A stretch of 64,000 nucleotides of DNA, taken from assembly GCF_001029105.3 (NCBI RefSeq), contig NZ_CP011807.3, forward strand, positions 2,914,001-2,978,000. The letters are read 5' to 3'. This document shows, one piece after another, positions 36,291-46,587 of the stretch. A program made the translations under genes and the position numbers. The DNA comes from Pandoraea faecigallinarum. Its GTDB lineage: Bacteria; Pseudomonadota; Gammaproteobacteria; Burkholderiales; Burkholderiaceae. Every line of letters starts with the position of its first letter. Position 1 is the first letter of the stretch. The notes below the pieces were generated by a model, which ran no database searches, was not told the DNA's origin, and saw only the letters and a list, made by a program, of their open reading frames with translations.

Positions 36291-36400
36291 TCTTTGCGGC
36301 GAACGGCTCCGGTGCGCGGCCCTCGCATTGTCCCGCACCGGTCGGCATTGTCCCGTTTACCGGTGTCATTCCATCTCCATTCCCGAACGCGCTTGTCCCG

Positions 36401-36583
36401 ATGCTCATCATCCTTCTCGGCTGGCTCTACGTCATCGCGATGATCGCCATCACCGCACCATCCGTGTGGCTGGGCATCGCGATCTTTCTGCTCGGCGGCA
36501 TCGGTCCGGCGTTACTCATCCTGTACATCGCGGGAAGCCGCGCGCGGCGCGCACGCACGCTGCGACGCGATGACGCAGATTGA
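36401..36583 (+). CDS. small two-span membrane protein
   Basis: A 60-residue protein with two hydrophobic segments (about residues 1-20 and 23-46) and a basic tail (SRARRARTLRRDDAD), suggesting a hairpin in the inner membrane with its C-terminus in the cytoplasm. Similar short proteins occur in Burkholderia and relatives, without known function. I chose the ATG at 36401 because the upstream extension of the open frame overlaps the phaC promoter and has no membrane character. It converges on pgeF with 12 bases between the stops. Confidence 0.55.
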   Translation: MLIILLGWLYVIAMIAITAPSVWLGIAIFLLGGIGPALLILYIAGSRARRARTLRRDDAD

Positions 36584-36595
36584 ACGCTTGCGATA

Positions 36596-37438
36596 TCAGG
36601 CTTGACGCCACACCAGCGCCGCCATGCGCCCCGTCGTGCGGTCGCGCCGATAGGAATAAAACCGCGCCGGATCGCCGACCGTGCACCACTGACCGCCCGA
36701 GACGCTCGTCACCCCTTCGCGGGCCAGCCGCAAACGGGCCAGTGCGCAGAGGTCCGCCAAGGCTTTGCCGGCACTCGGATCGCCGTGAGGGACGAACGCA
36801 GCTTGCGTTGCCTCGCGCTCGTCGTTCGTCGCGGCGTCGAGAAACGCCTCGCGCACCTCAGGGCCGACTTCGAATGCCGTGGGCCCGATACACGGCCCGA
36901 GCCACGCGATCACCGTCGCATTCGCCTGCGCCTTCGGCAGGCGCGCGCGCAGGGCCTGCACGGTCTGCTCGATCACACCGGCGCACAGGCCGCGCCATCC
37001 GGCATGCGCGGCGGCGACGGCGTGCCCCTGCGCGTCACACAACAACACGGGCAGGCAGTCCGCCACCATGACGGTGCTCGCCAGTCCGGGCACGTTCGTC
37101 GCGCTGGCATCCGCCTGCAACGGTTCGCCGGCAGCCACGGCATCGAGCGCTTCCTGTGCATCCACGACCCGCGGGCCGTGAACTTGCGCGATCCACGCCG
37201 ATGGCACGCCCGTTCGCGCCACAAGCAACGTTCGGTTGATACGTACGGCTTCGGGATCGTCGTCCGCTTTGTAGCCCAGATTGAACGTCGCTTGCGGCCC
37301 TTGGCTGACACCGCCCGAGCGTGTCGTAAAAACGGCGCGGACATTCGCCGGCGCCGGCCAGTCCGGGATGATCCAGTCGGCCGCCATGGCGTTTTGCATC
37401 GCGTATTGATCGTTTGACTCAGGCTGGGAAGAAGTCAT
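36596..37438 (-). CDS. pgeF: PgeF/YfiH, polyphenol oxidase-family purine nucleosidase
   Basis: A 280-residue protein of the YfiH (DUF152) family, which in E. coli corrects misincorporated residues in peptidoglycan and in other species acts as a copper-dependent oxidase or purine nucleoside phosphorylase. Blocks seen are [11 protein letters not shown] with NLGY, QVHG, the metal ligand Cys in [16 protein letters not shown] and [12 protein letters not shown], and a C-terminal FYSYRRD. The ATG at 37438 overlaps the end of rluD by 20 bases, so the two are probably translationally coupled. Two further in-frame ATGs (37399 and 37387) lie nearer the conserved core. Confidence 0.9.
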   Translation of the reverse strand: MTSSQPESNDQYAMQNAMAADWIIPDWPAPANVRAVFTTRSGGVSQGPQATFNLGYKADDDPEAVRINRTLLVARTGVPSAWIAQVHGPRVVDAQEALDAVAAGEPLQADASATNVPGLASTVMVADCLPVLLCDAQGHAVAAAHAGWRGLCAGVIEQTVQALRARLPKAQANATVIAWLGPCIGPTAFEVGPEVREAFLDAATNDEREATQAAFVPHGDPSAGKALADLCALARLRLAREGVTSVSGGQWCTVGDPARFYSYRRDRTTGRMAALVWRQA

Positions 37439-38558
37439 CGAGCGAATTGGGGAGGGTTGCAAAGTCGAATTCGAGGCCAAGCGCCGTCATGAGTTCGCGC
37501 ATGTCGTGCGGCAACGGTGCCTGCCAGTGCATCGCACTATCGTCCTCGGGATGAATCAGGCCGAGACGCCAGGCATGCAGTGCCTGACGGGCAAAGCCGC
37601 CCGGTAATGCCGGGCGCTTGTGACGCGGTTTGTACAGCGGATCGCCCAGCAGCGAATGGCCGAGATGTGACAGGTGCACGCGAATCTGGTGCGTGCGCCC
37701 CGTGTCCAGCGAGCAAAGCACCAGCGAAACCGGGGAATCGTCCCATTGCGCACTGGCAACGGTCACCAGGCGGGTACGCGCCGGCTTGCCGCCCTGTCCC
37801 TGCACGACCGCCATGCGCGTGCGTTCGCGGGGATCGCGGCCGATCGGAGCATCGACGACGGTACGCGAGGGCGGACGTCCCCACACGAGCGCTGCGTAGT
37901 GCCGCTTGACCGAGCGCGCCTGCAACTGCCGCACCAGATCGGTCTGCGCCACCAGCGTGCGCGCCACCACCATCAGTCCGGACGTCTCCTTGTCGAGCCG
38001 ATGGACGATCCCCGCGCGCGGCAGGTCGGCAGCCGATTGTCCATACCGATGCAACAGACCGTTGAGCAGCGTGCCCGACCAATTGCCCGCCGCCGGGTGG
38101 ACGACAAGACCCGCCGGCTTGTTGAACACGGCGAGCGTCGTGTCCTCGTAGACGACATCGAGCAGCACCGGCTCCGGTGCGAAGGCGAGTTGCTCCGGAA
38201 GTGCGGCCGGCGTGATGACGACCGCCTCGCCGCCGGCGACCTTCTGGCGCACCTTCGCGGTCTCGCCGTCGAGCGTCACGCGAGCGTCTTCCACCCACGC
38301 TTGCAGGCGGCTACGGGAATATTCGGGAAAACACGAAGCCAGCGCCTTGTCCAGACGCTCGCCGGCGAGCGCCTCGGGCAACGTGGCAGTCAGCGGGGTC
38401 TGGGCCGGAACCACGGAGGCCGTCACTGCGGGGGCGAGATCGGAAGCGCTTGGGAAAGCCCCGGCAAGCGAGTCGAGGTCGTCGTCTGACGAATCCTCCG
38501 CATTTTCCGTGGCAAATGAGGCGGGTACGCTATAATCCGGCACTATTGAACGGGTCAT
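37419..38558 (-). CDS. rluD: RluD, 23S rRNA pseudouridine synthase
   Basis: A 379-residue RluA-family synthase that isomerises uridines in helix 69 of 23S rRNA. An S4-like domain (about 90-150, [21 protein letters not shown]) precedes the catalytic domain with Asp in [24 protein letters not shown] and GDPLY are further family blocks. The first 75 residues are an acidic, Ser/Ala-rich extension. The ATG at 38558 is chosen because the frame upstream overlaps bamD. The N-terminal coding region contains the bamD -10 box, so the two divergent genes are tightly packed. Confidence 0.94.
   Translation of the reverse strand: MTRSIVPDYSVPASFATENAEDSSDDDLDSLAGAFPSASDLAPAVTASVVPAQTPLTATLPEALAGERLDKALASCFPEYSRSRLQAWVEDARVTLDGETAKVRQKVAGGEAVVITPAALPEQLAFAPEPVLLDVVYEDTTLAVFNKPAGLVVHPAAGNWSGTLLNGLLHRYGQSAADLPRAGIVHRLDKETSGLMVVARTLVAQTDLVRQLQARSVKRHYAALVWGRPPSRTVVDAPIGRDPRERTRMAVVQGQGGKPARTRLVTVASAQWDDSPVSLVLCSLDTGRTHQIRVHLSHLGHSLLGDPLYKPRHKRPALPGGFARQALHAWRLGLIHPEDDSAMHWQAPLPHDMRELMTALGLEFDFATLPNSLDDFFPA
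38531..38536 (+). promoter_or_regulatory. consensus -10 box of bamD
   Basis: A perfect TATAAT 44 bases before the chosen bamD start, lying inside the 5' coding region of the divergent rluD gene. The -35 position (CGTGGC) is poor, so strength may depend on other contacts. Confidence 0.45.
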
Positions 38559-38579
38559 CGAGAAGTGAAGCCAACGAGC

Positions 38580-39407
38580 ATGCAAGCCCTGAAACTTGTC
38601 AAACATCTGACGCTGGCCGCCATCGTGGCCGGCAGCATGGCCGCCTGTGGCATTCTGCCGGAGAAGGTCGACGAAACGGCCAGCTGGTCGACGAACAAAT
38701 TATACTCGGAAGCCAAGGACAGCTTCGACAGCGGCGACTACACGAAGGCCGCCAAATACTACGAGTTGCTCGAAGGTCGCGATCCGTTCGGCCCCCATGC
38801 CCAACAAGCGCAGATCAACACGGCTTACTCCTACTACAAGGACAACGAGCCGGCGCAGGCGCTCACCGCCGTCGACCGTTTCATTCGCCTGCATCCGGAC
38901 AGCCCGTCGATCGATTACGCCTATTACCTCAAGGGCCTGATCAACTTCAACGACGACCTCGGTCTGTTCGGCCGCTTCTCGGGTCAGGATCTGAGTGAGC
39001 GCGATCCGAAGGCGCTGCGTGCCGCTTACGACAGCTTCAAGTATCTGGTGGAGCACTATCCGAACAGCAAGTACGCGAACGACGCCGCCCTGCGCATGCG
39101 CTACGCCGTCAACGCCATGGCGGCCCACGAGGTGCACGCTGCGGAGTATTACTATCGTCGCGGCGCGTACCTTGCCGCCGTGAACCGCGCGCAGAGCGCC
39201 TTGCAGGACTACGATCAGGCACCGGCACTGGAAGACGCGCTCGGCATCATGATCAAGTCGTACGACAAACTCGGCATGACCGAACTTCGTGACGACGCAC
39301 GCCGCGTGATGGAGAAGACGTATCCGAACAGCGGTTATCTGACGGTCGGCCGTCGCATCGACACCAACCCGGGCGACAAGAAGTCCTGGTGGCAGATCTG
39401 GCGTTAA
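38580..39407 (+). CDS. bamD: BamD, outer membrane assembly lipoprotein
   Basis: A 275-residue lipoprotein of the BAM complex, which inserts beta-barrel proteins in the outer membrane. A signal peptide ends in SMAACG, giving the lipidated Cys at about residue 23. Five TPR-like repeats follow, with typical blocks [35 protein letters not shown] and [11 protein letters not shown]. The C-terminus ends WWQIWR. The ATG at 38580 gives a normal signal peptide; a GTG five codons earlier is in frame. It diverges from rluD and is followed by a strong terminator. Confidence 0.95.
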   Translation: MQALKLVKHLTLAAIVAGSMAACGILPEKVDETASWSTNKLYSEAKDSFDSGDYTKAAKYYELLEGRDPFGPHAQQAQINTAYSYYKDNEPAQALTAVDRFIRLHPDSPSIDYAYYLKGLINFNDDLGLFGRFSGQDLSERDPKALRAAYDSFKYLVEHYPNSKYANDAALRMRYAVNAMAAHEVHAAEYYYRRGAYLAAVNRAQSALQDYDQAPALEDALGIMIKSYDKLGMTELRDDARRVMEKTYPNSGYLTVGRRIDTNPGDKKSWWQIWR

Positions 39408-39446
39408 GCCATGCCGGTGGTCGATTCGATTGTCGATCGCATCGCT

Positions 39447-39478
39447 CGAAAAGCCCTCGCGCCTGCGAGGGCTTTTCG
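39447..39478. terminator. terminator after bamD
   Basis: CGAAAAGCCCTCGC and GCGAGGGCTTTTCG form a perfect 14-pair stem around a four-base loop, with T-rich sequence continuing in GTTTCGG. It ends the bamD transcript about 40 bases after its stop. Confidence 0.85.
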
Positions 39479-39523
39479 TTTCGGTCATGACAGGATGACC
39501 ATCGCTCACAAGGAGTGCGTTAC

Positions 39524-40252
39524 GTGAGTCCCTCCCTGGCTTCCGTCGCTTCCGGCAAGACGTTGCTCGCCTTGCGCCACGTTCATTTCGAAGACCTTGG
39601 CACCCTCGCGCCGTACTTCGGTCAGCGCGGCTACGCCATCGACTATATCGATGCGCCGCTCACGGACCTTCGCGCCATCGATGCCCTCGCCCCCGACTTG
39701 TTGGTGGTTCTCGGCGGTCCCATCGGCGCGTTCGACGATGCGATACATCCGTTCGTCACCGACGAGCTTGCACTGGTCAAGGCGCGTCTCGACGCGGGTA
39801 AACCGACCCTTGGTATTTGCCTCGGAGCGCAGTTGATGGCGCGCGCGTTGGGCGCAAAGGTGTATCCGCTCGGCGTGAAAGAGATCGGCTACGCACCGCT
39901 CACGCTGACCGGCGCGGGACGGGCATCGCCGCTGGCCGCGCTGGCCGACGCTCCGGTGCTTCACTGGCACGGCGATCAATTCGACATTCCGCCGGGCGCC
40001 GCGCATCTGGCACGCACAGCCGTCGGCGAAAACCAGGCATTCGCGCTCGGCACGCATGCCCTTGGTCTGCAATTTCATCTGGAAGCGGATGCCGCACGCA
40101 TCGAATCCTGGCTCGTGGGCCACGCTTGCGAGCTGGGCGCCGCGAAGATCGACCCGGTCGCATTACGCAACGACGCGCGCCGCCACCACGCTCGCCTGTC
40201 GGAAGTCGCGCCCGCCGTCATCGGCCACTGGCTTGACGCGATGCCCGCCTGA
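39524..40252 (+). CDS. class I glutamine amidotransferase-like protein
   Basis: A 242-residue stand-alone class I amidotransferase domain. The nucleophile Cys99 lies in GICLGAQLMARALG, LGGPIGAFDD forms the oxyanion part, and the His-x-Glu pair is in LQFHLEAD. No synthetase partner is fused or adjacent, so its acceptor is unknown; related proteins are annotated as GuaA-like or gamma-glutamyl hydrolase-like. The start is a GTG at 39524, eight bases after AGGAG; an earlier in-frame GTG overlaps that ribosome site and so is unlikely. It is flanked by terminators on both sides and is a single-gene unit. Confidence 0.85.
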   Translation: MSPSLASVASGKTLLALRHVHFEDLGTLAPYFGQRGYAIDYIDAPLTDLRAIDALAPDLLVVLGGPIGAFDDAIHPFVTDELALVKARLDAGKPTLGICLGAQLMARALGAKVYPLGVKEIGYAPLTLTGAGRASPLAALADAPVLHWHGDQFDIPPGAAHLARTAVGENQAFALGTHALGLQFHLEADAARIESWLVGHACELGAAKIDPVALRNDARRHHARLSEVAPAVIGHWLDAMPA

Positions 40253-40275
40253 ACGACATCCGCCATCATGAAAAC

Positions 40276-40298
40276 GGCCAGACATTCGCGGTCTGGCC
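40276..40298 (+). terminator. hairpin after the amidotransferase gene
   Basis: GGCCAGAC and GTCTGGCC form an eight-pair stem with a seven-base loop, preceded by AAAAC and followed by TTCTC. The T run is short, so termination may be partial. It separates the gene from the convergent helicase gene. Confidence 0.6.
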
Positions 40299-40376
40299 TT
40301 CTCACATCGGGCATGTCAAAACAATACGAGAGCAATACGATAGCAAGCCGCCACGCATCGACAGCGGCCGGAGCCG

Positions 40377-42632
40377 TCAGCCGCCTGCTTCAGCGGCGAT
40401 CTCGTCGAAGAAGCCGCGCACGATGGGCAATTCCCGGGTGCGCTTGAACGGCGGAAGACTTTGCCAGATGCGCCGGCCATAGGGCTTGTCGACCAGCCGC
40501 GGATCGCAAATCATCAGCACGCCCCGGTCGGCCTCGGAACGTATCAGACGCCCTGCCCCCTGCTTGAGCGTAATCACCGCCTGCGGCAACTGATGCACGG
40601 CGAAAGGACTGAGTCCCTTCTTTGTCAACACGTCGAGGCGCGCGGCGAGCACCGGATCGTCGGGCGGCGCAAAGGGAAGCTTGTCGATGATGACGAGCGA
40701 GAGCGCCTCACCACGCACGTCCACCCCTTCCCAGAAACTCTGACTGCCAACGAGCACCGCGTTGCCCAGCGCACGGAAACGGTCGAGCAGTTCGGTCCGG
40801 CTCGCCTCGCCCTGCACAAGCAGCGGATAAGGCCAGCCGCGACGCTCGAATTCTTCACGCAGACGCTCCGCCGCACGGTTCACCGCGCGCAACGTCGTAC
40901 ACAGCACGAACGCGCGCCCGCCACTCACTTCGAGCACCGGCAACGCTGCGTCGAGCATGGCGTCCGTGAAGTTGGGAGCCGACGGTTGCGGCAGTCCGCG
41001 CGGCACGTATAGCAAGCTCTGATTCGGGTAGTCGAACGGACTGGCCAACGTGAGGGACTTCTGGGCGTCGAGGCCCAACTGTGCCGCGTAGTGCGTGAAG
41101 TTGCCCTTCACGGACAACGTCGCCGAAGTGAAGATCCACGCCCGCGGTGCGCCTGCGCGCTGCTTCGCGAAGATCGGCGCAATCGAGAGCGGGGTCTGAT
41201 GCAACTGCACCGCCTGCGAAAACACCTCGATCCAACGAACGGTCTCAGGCGGTGAAAAGGTTTTTTCCGATTTGCCGTCGCCGTTCGGATCGATTTCGGC
41301 CGTATTCGCCTCGGCGGCGAGCCGCGCCGCTTCGGCTTCGCGCGCCTTCGCCGCTTTCTCGCGCTTGCCATCGGTGACACGCGGCGCGTGGGGATCGAGC
41401 AACGGCAACGGCGGCTCGCCCGGCGTGGGCGGCGTCACGCCCATCTGCCAGCGCTCCAGTTGCTCGTGCAATTCGAGCGCGCGACGCAGACACGCCCCCA
41501 GCGCCTCGGCACGCTCGGCCTGATGCTGAAGGGTTTCGATCAGGTCTTGCAGCGAGAGATCGACGCTTTCCAGCGCGCCGAACAGTTCGTGGTCGTCCGG
41601 CAATTGCGCGACGGACATGCGCGTGTTGTCCTGCCCGAACGTCAGACGCACGTCGCGCGCCGCCCGTTCGAGGCTGGCACCGAGTTTGACCCAGTCGGCA
41701 GCGTCGCGTGCATGAATCAGGCCTTCGGCCACACAATCGCGCGCCAGTTCGAGAAGCTGCGTGGTCGACACCGTCTCGCCGAAGAACAGCGTCGCCGTTT
41801 CCGGCAACTGGTGTGCTTCATCGAAAATCACCGTGTTGGCGCTGGGCAGCAACTCCGCCATGCCGGTGTCGCGCAGCATCACGTCCGCAAAGAACAAGTG
41901 GTGATTGACGACCACCAGGTCTGCCTGCTGCGCTTCCTTGCGCGCGAGCATGACAAAGCAATCCTTGTATCTCGGACATTCCTGCCCCAGACAGTTGTCG
42001 CGAGTGGACGTGACCTGCGCCCAGATCGGGGCGTTCTCGGGCACCGACGCCAGTTCCGCCTTGTCGCCGCTGTGCGTGATCTGCGAGAACGTGGTGATCT
42101 CGCGCAGTTGCGCGGCTTCATGACGCGAAGCGAAGCGCCCTTCCTGCTGGGCGCGCTCCAGATAGTAATGACAGAGATAGTTCGAGCGGCCTTTGAGCAT
42201 CGCCACCGTCACGGGCACGGCAAGCGCCTTGCGCACTGTGGGAATGTCGCGCGCGAAGATCTGGTCCTGCAAATGCTTGGTGCCGGTCGAAATGATCGTC
42301 TTGCCGCCCCACAACATGGCGGGCACGAGATACGCGTAGGTCTTGCCCGTCCCCGTGCCGGCCTCGGCGATCAGGCAATCGTGCGTCTCCATGGCCGCAG
42401 CCACGGCGCGAGCCATTTCGGTTTGCGGCTCGCGCGAGCGGTAGCCGTCGATCGCACGAGCGAGCATGCCGCCGTCACCGAAGATTTCCTGCAACTCGCG
42501 CTCGCGTTTGGGCGTGAGCGGCTTGAGTCCATGAAACGTTGGGGTGTCGGCGCTGAGGGAGATGTCGGCGGGATCGCTGGGTGCGGCGGCGGAATCGGTC
42601 AAAACGGCTCGAAAAGTGTGAAGGCAGTGCAC
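40377..42632 (-). CDS. DinG/YoaA-type iron-sulfur DNA helicase
   Basis: A 751-residue superfamily 2 helicase of the XPD/DinG group. Walker A AEAGTGTGKT (Lys97), the STGTKHLQDQ motif Ia and the DEAH box FDEAHQ are in the first half, and VGSQSFWEGVDVRG with QGAGRLIRS (motif VI) in the second. Four cysteines (about 154, 214, 219 and 225) placed between Walker A and DEAH match the 4Fe-4S ligands. YoaA, which aids replication past damage, is the closest match by layout. A charged Ala/Lys/Glu insert lies near residues 420-455. The listed start is a GTG; a TTG at 42603 beginning Thr-Asp-Ser is an alternative and neither has a good ribosome site. Confidence 0.88.
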   Translation of the reverse strand: MHCLHTFRAVLTDSAAAPSDPADISLSADTPTFHGLKPLTPKRERELQEIFGDGGMLARAIDGYRSREPQTEMARAVAAAMETHDCLIAEAGTGTGKTYAYLVPAMLWGGKTIISTGTKHLQDQIFARDIPTVRKALAVPVTVAMLKGRSNYLCHYYLERAQQEGRFASRHEAAQLREITTFSQITHSGDKAELASVPENAPIWAQVTSTRDNCLGQECPRYKDCFVMLARKEAQQADLVVVNHHLFFADVMLRDTGMAELLPSANTVIFDEAHQLPETATLFFGETVSTTQLLELARDCVAEGLIHARDAADWVKLGASLERAARDVRLTFGQDNTRMSVAQLPDDHELFGALESVDLSLQDLIETLQHQAERAEALGACLRRALELHEQLERWQMGVTPPTPGEPPLPLLDPHAPRVTDGKREKAAKAREAEAARLAAEANTAEIDPNGDGKSEKTFSPPETVRWIEVFSQAVQLHQTPLSIAPIFAKQRAGAPRAWIFTSATLSVKGNFTHYAAQLGLDAQKSLTLASPFDYPNQSLLYVPRGLPQPSAPNFTDAMLDAALPVLEVSGGRAFVLCTTLRAVNRAAERLREEFERRGWPYPLLVQGEASRTELLDRFRALGNAVLVGSQSFWEGVDVRGEALSLVIIDKLPFAPPDDPVLAARLDVLTKKGLSPFAVHQLPQAVITLKQGAGRLIRSEADRGVLMICDPRLVDKPYGRRIWQSLPPFKRTRELPIVRGFFDEIAAEAGG

Positions 42633-42759
42633 TCGAAGGCGCCGCGAATCGCTGGGTGCGGCCTCTTAGCGCCTCAAGGAAAAATAACTGCGCGTGAAAA
42701 ACAACCGCGAGGCCCGCACGAATGCGCCGGGCGTCGCGCGAATCTCCGGCGCGTCGCGC

Positions 42760-42963
42760 TCAGGCGGGCTGGTCCGGGGTCTGCTGCACTTGCAGCAGGG
42801 TGATCGTGTCCTTGATCTTCAGACGACGCTTCTTGAGCCGGGTAACCTGAAGTTCGTCGTATGCCGGCTCCGTCAGGAGCTTGTCGATCAGGTAATCCAG
42901 ATCGCGGTGTTCGATCTGCAACTCGATGATGCGACGTCCAACGGAGTGAAGATCGTGCTGCAT
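42760..42963 (-). CDS. YdcH-like DUF465 protein
   Basis: A 67-residue coiled-coil protein of the YdcH/DUF465 family, whose function is unknown. The LIDKLL and ELQVTRLKKRRLKIKDTI segments are the recognisable core: a helix-turn-helix hairpin with the Lys/Arg-rich second helix. I chose the ATG at 42963, which gives the usual family length; the frame is open 16 codons further upstream. It precedes the helicase gene on the same strand with a 127-base gap. Confidence 0.8.
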   Translation of the reverse strand: MQHDLHSVGRRIIELQIEHRDLDYLIDKLLTEPAYDELQVTRLKKRRLKIKDTITLLQVQQTPDQPA

Positions 42964-43028
42964 CGTGGCAACTCTCCTACGACTCTGAAATGATTCCGGT
43001 TCCGGCGTCAACGATCGGCCAGCGTCGC

Positions 43029-43964
43029 TTACTGTCCTTGCAGCGCCTTCTGTGCCGGCGATCCACCCGATTGCGACTCGTTGCGGCGTGCGTCCGACTT
43101 CCGCTGACGCTCGATGGCTTCCTGCTGCTTCTGGTTGTACTTGCGCACGTTCTCTTCGCGCTCGGCCGCCTTCTGTGCTGCGGTGGCCTTCGCTTCGTCG
43201 AGTTTCTGCTGCTGCGCGGCCTGCTTCGCATTGTACGACTCGGCGTTGGCCGCGCGCTGCGGCGCCTGGCCGGTGCGCTCCGTCACACGCTGCTGATACT
43301 CCGCCTGCTTGGCTTCGTAGTCGGCCACGTTTTGCGCGCGCTCGGCTGCACGTTGCGGCGCCTCGGCAGCGGTTTGCGCACGCTTTTCGGCAAGCCGGTC
43401 GTCACGCTCCTTCGCACGCGCCTTGCGCTCCTGATCTTCCAGCACGAGCCGCTGACTGCGAATCGCCTTGAGCGCGTCGCGCTGTTCGTCGCGCGCCTTG
43501 TCTATGCAGTGGTTCACGAAGAACTTGGAGGCGCACTCGTATTTTGCCTCTTCGAAACGGTAATCGACCCAGGCCCGCTGACGGTCGAGCACCGCGCGGC
43601 GGCCGGCGAAGTCGTCTTGCGCCGGTTGCATGTCGAGCTTGTCGTCGTAGGCAACGGGCCTGTCGTCCTCCGCCGCCGCTGCCGCACTGGCCTGACTGGC
43701 GGGCGACGGGACGCGGTCCGCGGTCGCGTCGAACGGAACGACGGGCACGCGCAGCTGATCCGTCGTGCGTCCGGCCGCTTCGACAGCGGAGAGTCCCTGC
43801 GCATACGTCGCGGCCGGAACGGCGGCGGCCGCCACGATGCCGATCGCCCCAATCGCACTGATCGCACCGATGGCGGAGACCGACGCGCATGCACGGGAAC
43901 CCCCATCCGCACGCGAAAGCAGACGCAGATTCAGTCGCAAAAACAATTTTTCGAAGGAAATCAT
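43029..43964 (-). CDS. periplasmic coiled-coil protein with three YxxKQ repeats, unknown
   Basis: A protein of about 311 residues, not recognised. An Ile/Ala-rich signal-like segment (AIGAISAIGAIG) ends near ATYAQG, so export is likely. A folded middle part includes two cysteines (YECASKFFVNHC) that could form a disulfide. The C-terminal 170 residues are a charged coiled coil with three repeats of about 30 residues, each with an Asn-x3-Tyr-x2-Lys-Gln core (NVADYEAKQ, NAESYNAKQ, NVRKYNQKQ). The start is uncertain: an ATG at 43997 is also in frame. It diverges from tex. Confidence 0.65.
   Translation of the reverse strand: MISFEKLFLRLNLRLLSRADGGSRACASVSAIGAISAIGAIGIVAAAAVPAATYAQGLSAVEAAGRTTDQLRVPVVPFDATADRVPSPASQASAAAAAEDDRPVAYDDKLDMQPAQDDFAGRRAVLDRQRAWVDYRFEEAKYECASKFFVNHCIDKARDEQRDALKAIRSQRLVLEDQERKARAKERDDRLAEKRAQTAAEAPQRAAERAQNVADYEAKQAEYQQRVTERTGQAPQRAANAESYNAKQAAQQQKLDEAKATAAQKAAEREENVRKYNQKQQEAIERQRKSDARRNESQSGGSPAQKALQGQ
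43843..43878. repeat. 9-base repeat in the signal peptide of the coiled-coil protein
   Basis: ATCGCCCCA, ATCGCACTG, ATCGCACCG and ATGGCGGAG stand in tandem. On the minus strand they encode the Ala-Ile-Gly repeats of the hydrophobic signal core. Confidence 0.65.
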
Positions 43965-44069
43965 GAGGTTGAGCAGAGTAAGGTCAAATTTTAGCATTGC
44001 CTGCCCGGACGCGCCCGCGGTTTATGGCAAAATGCCCCGCTCCTGGCACTTGGGTAACTCGCAACACTC

Positions 44070-46427
44070 ATGACGCAAAACGTAGCCCTTCAGATCGTTC
44101 AACGCATCGCCGACGAACTCAACGTGCAGCCGCGTCAGGTCGCCGCCGCCGTGCAACTGCTGGACGAAGGCGCCACCGTGCCCTTCATCGCTCGCTATCG
44201 CAAGGAAGTGACCGATAACCTCGACGACACGCAACTGCGCACGCTCGAAGAGCGTTTGCTGTATCTGCGGGAACTCGAAGATCGCCGTGCGGCGATCCTC
44301 ACGAGTATCGAGGAACAAGGCAAGCTGACCGACGAACTGCGCACCGCCATCGTGGCGGCCGAGACAAAGCAGACGCTAGAAGATCTTTACCTTCCATACA
44401 AGCCAAAGCGCCGCACGCGCGCGCAAATCGCCCGTGAAGCCGGTCTCGAGCCGCTCGCGCAGGCATTGCTCGCCGATCCGACGCTCGACCCGCAAGCCGA
44501 GGCCGCCCGGTTCGTCGATGCCGAGAAAGGCGTGTCGGACGTCAAGGCCGCGCTCGACGGCGCGCGCGACATCCTGTCCGAACAATTCGGCGAAACGGCC
44601 GAGCTGCTCGGCAAGCTGCGCGACTATCTGTGGACGCAGGGCGTGGTGTCGTCAAAGGTCGTCGAAGGCAAGGAAAGCGAAGAAGGCGAGAAATTCCGCG
44701 ATTACTACGACTACGCCGAGCCGATCGCTGCCGTGCCGTCGCACCGCGCGCTCGCCCTTTTCCGCGGCCGTAACCTCGGCATTCTGATGGTCAAGCTGGG
44801 CCTCGGCGAAGAGTTGGACGCTCAGGTCCCGCACCCGTGCGAAGGCGTGATCGCCGGACATTTCGGCATTCGCCAGCAAGACCGGGCTGCCGACAAATGG
44901 CTGGCGGACGTGTGCCGCTGGTGCTGGCGCGTGAAGGTGCAGCCGCACCTCGAATCGGAACTGCTCACACAGCTTCGCGAAAGCGCGGAAAGCGAAGCCA
45001 TTCGCGTGTTCGCACGCAACCTCAAGGCGTTGCTGCTCGCCGCACCGGCCGGCCCGAAGGGCGTGATCGGTCTGGACCCTGGCCTGCGCACCGGGGTGAA
45101 GGTCGCCGTGGTCGATGCGACCGGCAAACTGCTCGGCACCGATACCATCTACCCGCACGAACCGCGGCGCGATTGGGACGGCTCGCTTGCCCGCCTGTCG
45201 AAGATCGCCGCCGCAACGGGCGCGCAACTCGTCAGTATCGGTAACGGCACGGCGTCGCGCGAGACGGATAAACTGGCACTGGAGCTGATCAAGCGCCACC
45301 CGGAACTCAAGCTACAGAAAATCGTGGTGTCGGAAGCTGGTGCTTCGGTGTACTCGGCCTCCGAGTTCGCCGCCAAGGAATTCCCGGAACTGGACGTCTC
45401 GCTGCGTGGCGCCGTCTCGATTGCTCGCCGCCTGCAAGATCCGCTGGCCGAACTGGTCAAAATCGAGCCGAAGGCCATCGGCGTGGGCCAGTATCAGCAC
45501 GACGTGAACCAGCGCGAACTGGCGCGTATGCTCGACGCCGTCGTCGAGGATTGCGTGAACGCCGTGGGCGTGGACGTCAACACCGCATCGGCCCCGCTGC
45601 TCGCCCGCGTGTCGGGCCTGAACAGCACGCTCGCGAAGAACATCGTCGACTTCCGCGACAGCAACGGTCCGTTTCCCAACCGCGAAGCGCTCAAGAAGGT
45701 GCCGCGACTCGGCGACAAGACGTTCGAGCAGGCGGCAGGTTTCCTGCGCGTGAACGGCGGCGACAATCCGCTCGACCGCTCGTCTGTTCACCCGGAAGCG
45801 TACCCGGTCGTCGAACGCATTCTCGCGAAGATCAGGAAGTCGATCGGTGAGGTGATGGGCAACGGCCCGGTCGTGCGCAGCGTTTCGCCGGCGGAATTCG
45901 TTGACGAGCGTTTTGGTCTGCCGACGGTCAAGGACATTCTGACCGAACTCGAAAAGCCGGGCCGCGACCCGCGCCCCGAGTTCAAGACCGCGACGTTCCA
46001 GGAAGGTGTCGAGAAACTGACCGACCTGAAGCCGGGCATGCAACTCGAAGGCGTGGTCACGAACGTTGCCGCCTTCGGCGCATTCATCGATATCGGTGTG
46101 CATCAGGACGGTCTCGTCCACGTCTCCGCCATGTCGACGAAGTTCATCAAGGACCCGCATGAAGTCGTGAAGGCCGGTGACATCGTCAAGGTCAAGGTGC
46201 TCGAAGTCGATCCGCGCCGTCAGCGTATCTCGCTCACCATGCGTCTGAACGACGAGCTGCCGGTGGCTGGCGCGGGCGACCGCCCAGGCAGCAGCAGCGG
46301 CGGTGGCAACGGCGCGCGTGGCGGCTCCGGTGGCGGCGGTCATCGTGGCGGCAACGGCGGCGCACGCCAGCGAGAACCGGAGCCGGTCAACGCCATGGCA
46401 GCAGCATTCGCCAAGCTCAAGCGCTGA
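44070..46427 (+). CDS. tex: Tex, RNA-binding transcription accessory protein
   Basis: A 785-residue cytosolic protein of the Tex/Spt6 family, which binds nucleic acid and influences transcription and virulence gene expression in several pathogens. The order is: helical Tex N-terminal domain ([14 protein letters not shown]), YqgF-like RNase H fold ([16 protein letters not shown]), helix-hairpin-helix motifs ([17 protein letters not shown] and [13 protein letters not shown]) and an S1 domain (about 652-725). A Gly/Arg-rich tail of about 35 residues after the S1 domain is an addition suited to RNA contact. It diverges from the coiled-coil gene. Confidence 0.96.
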   Translation: MTQNVALQIVQRIADELNVQPRQVAAAVQLLDEGATVPFIARYRKEVTDNLDDTQLRTLEERLLYLRELEDRRAAILTSIEEQGKLTDELRTAIVAAETKQTLEDLYLPYKPKRRTRAQIAREAGLEPLAQALLADPTLDPQAEAARFVDAEKGVSDVKAALDGARDILSEQFGETAELLGKLRDYLWTQGVVSSKVVEGKESEEGEKFRDYYDYAEPIAAVPSHRALALFRGRNLGILMVKLGLGEELDAQVPHPCEGVIAGHFGIRQQDRAADKWLADVCRWCWRVKVQPHLESELLTQLRESAESEAIRVFARNLKALLLAAPAGPKGVIGLDPGLRTGVKVAVVDATGKLLGTDTIYPHEPRRDWDGSLARLSKIAAATGAQLVSIGNGTASRETDKLALELIKRHPELKLQKIVVSEAGASVYSASEFAAKEFPELDVSLRGAVSIARRLQDPLAELVKIEPKAIGVGQYQHDVNQRELARMLDAVVEDCVNAVGVDVNTASAPLLARVSGLNSTLAKNIVDFRDSNGPFPNREALKKVPRLGDKTFEQAAGFLRVNGGDNPLDRSSVHPEAYPVVERILAKIRKSIGEVMGNGPVVRSVSPAEFVDERFGLPTVKDILTELEKPGRDPRPEFKTATFQEGVEKLTDLKPGMQLEGVVTNVAAFGAFIDIGVHQDGLVHVSAMSTKFIKDPHEVVKAGDIVKVKVLEVDPRRQRISLTMRLNDELPVAGAGDRPGSSSGGGNGARGGSGGGGHRGGNGGARQREPEPVNAMAAAFAKLKR

Positions 46428-46497
46428 TCGAGAAAGGCGGGCGATGCGGCGCACCGCATCGCTACCTTTGCCGGCGTCGCTTCCCCCCATGGCGTTC

Positions 46498-46539
46498 GCC
46501 AACAAAAAGCCCGCTCATCCGAGCGGGCTTTTTGTTGGC
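46498..46539. terminator. bidirectional terminator between tex and kup
   Basis: A perfect 19-pair inverted repeat around an ATCC loop carries CAAAAAGCCCGC on one arm and GCGGGCTTTTTG on the other, giving a T5 run on each strand. It serves the convergent tex and kup genes. Confidence 0.9.
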
Positions 46540-46587
46540 GCGCCGCGTGGCGACGCGCATGCGCCAGAATGTCCGGCGAACCGGACA

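Noticed and set aside
44030..44062. A sigma-54 promoter before tex (TGGCAC near 44043)
   Set aside because: The -12 GC is not at the required distance from the -24 GG, so the match is by chance.
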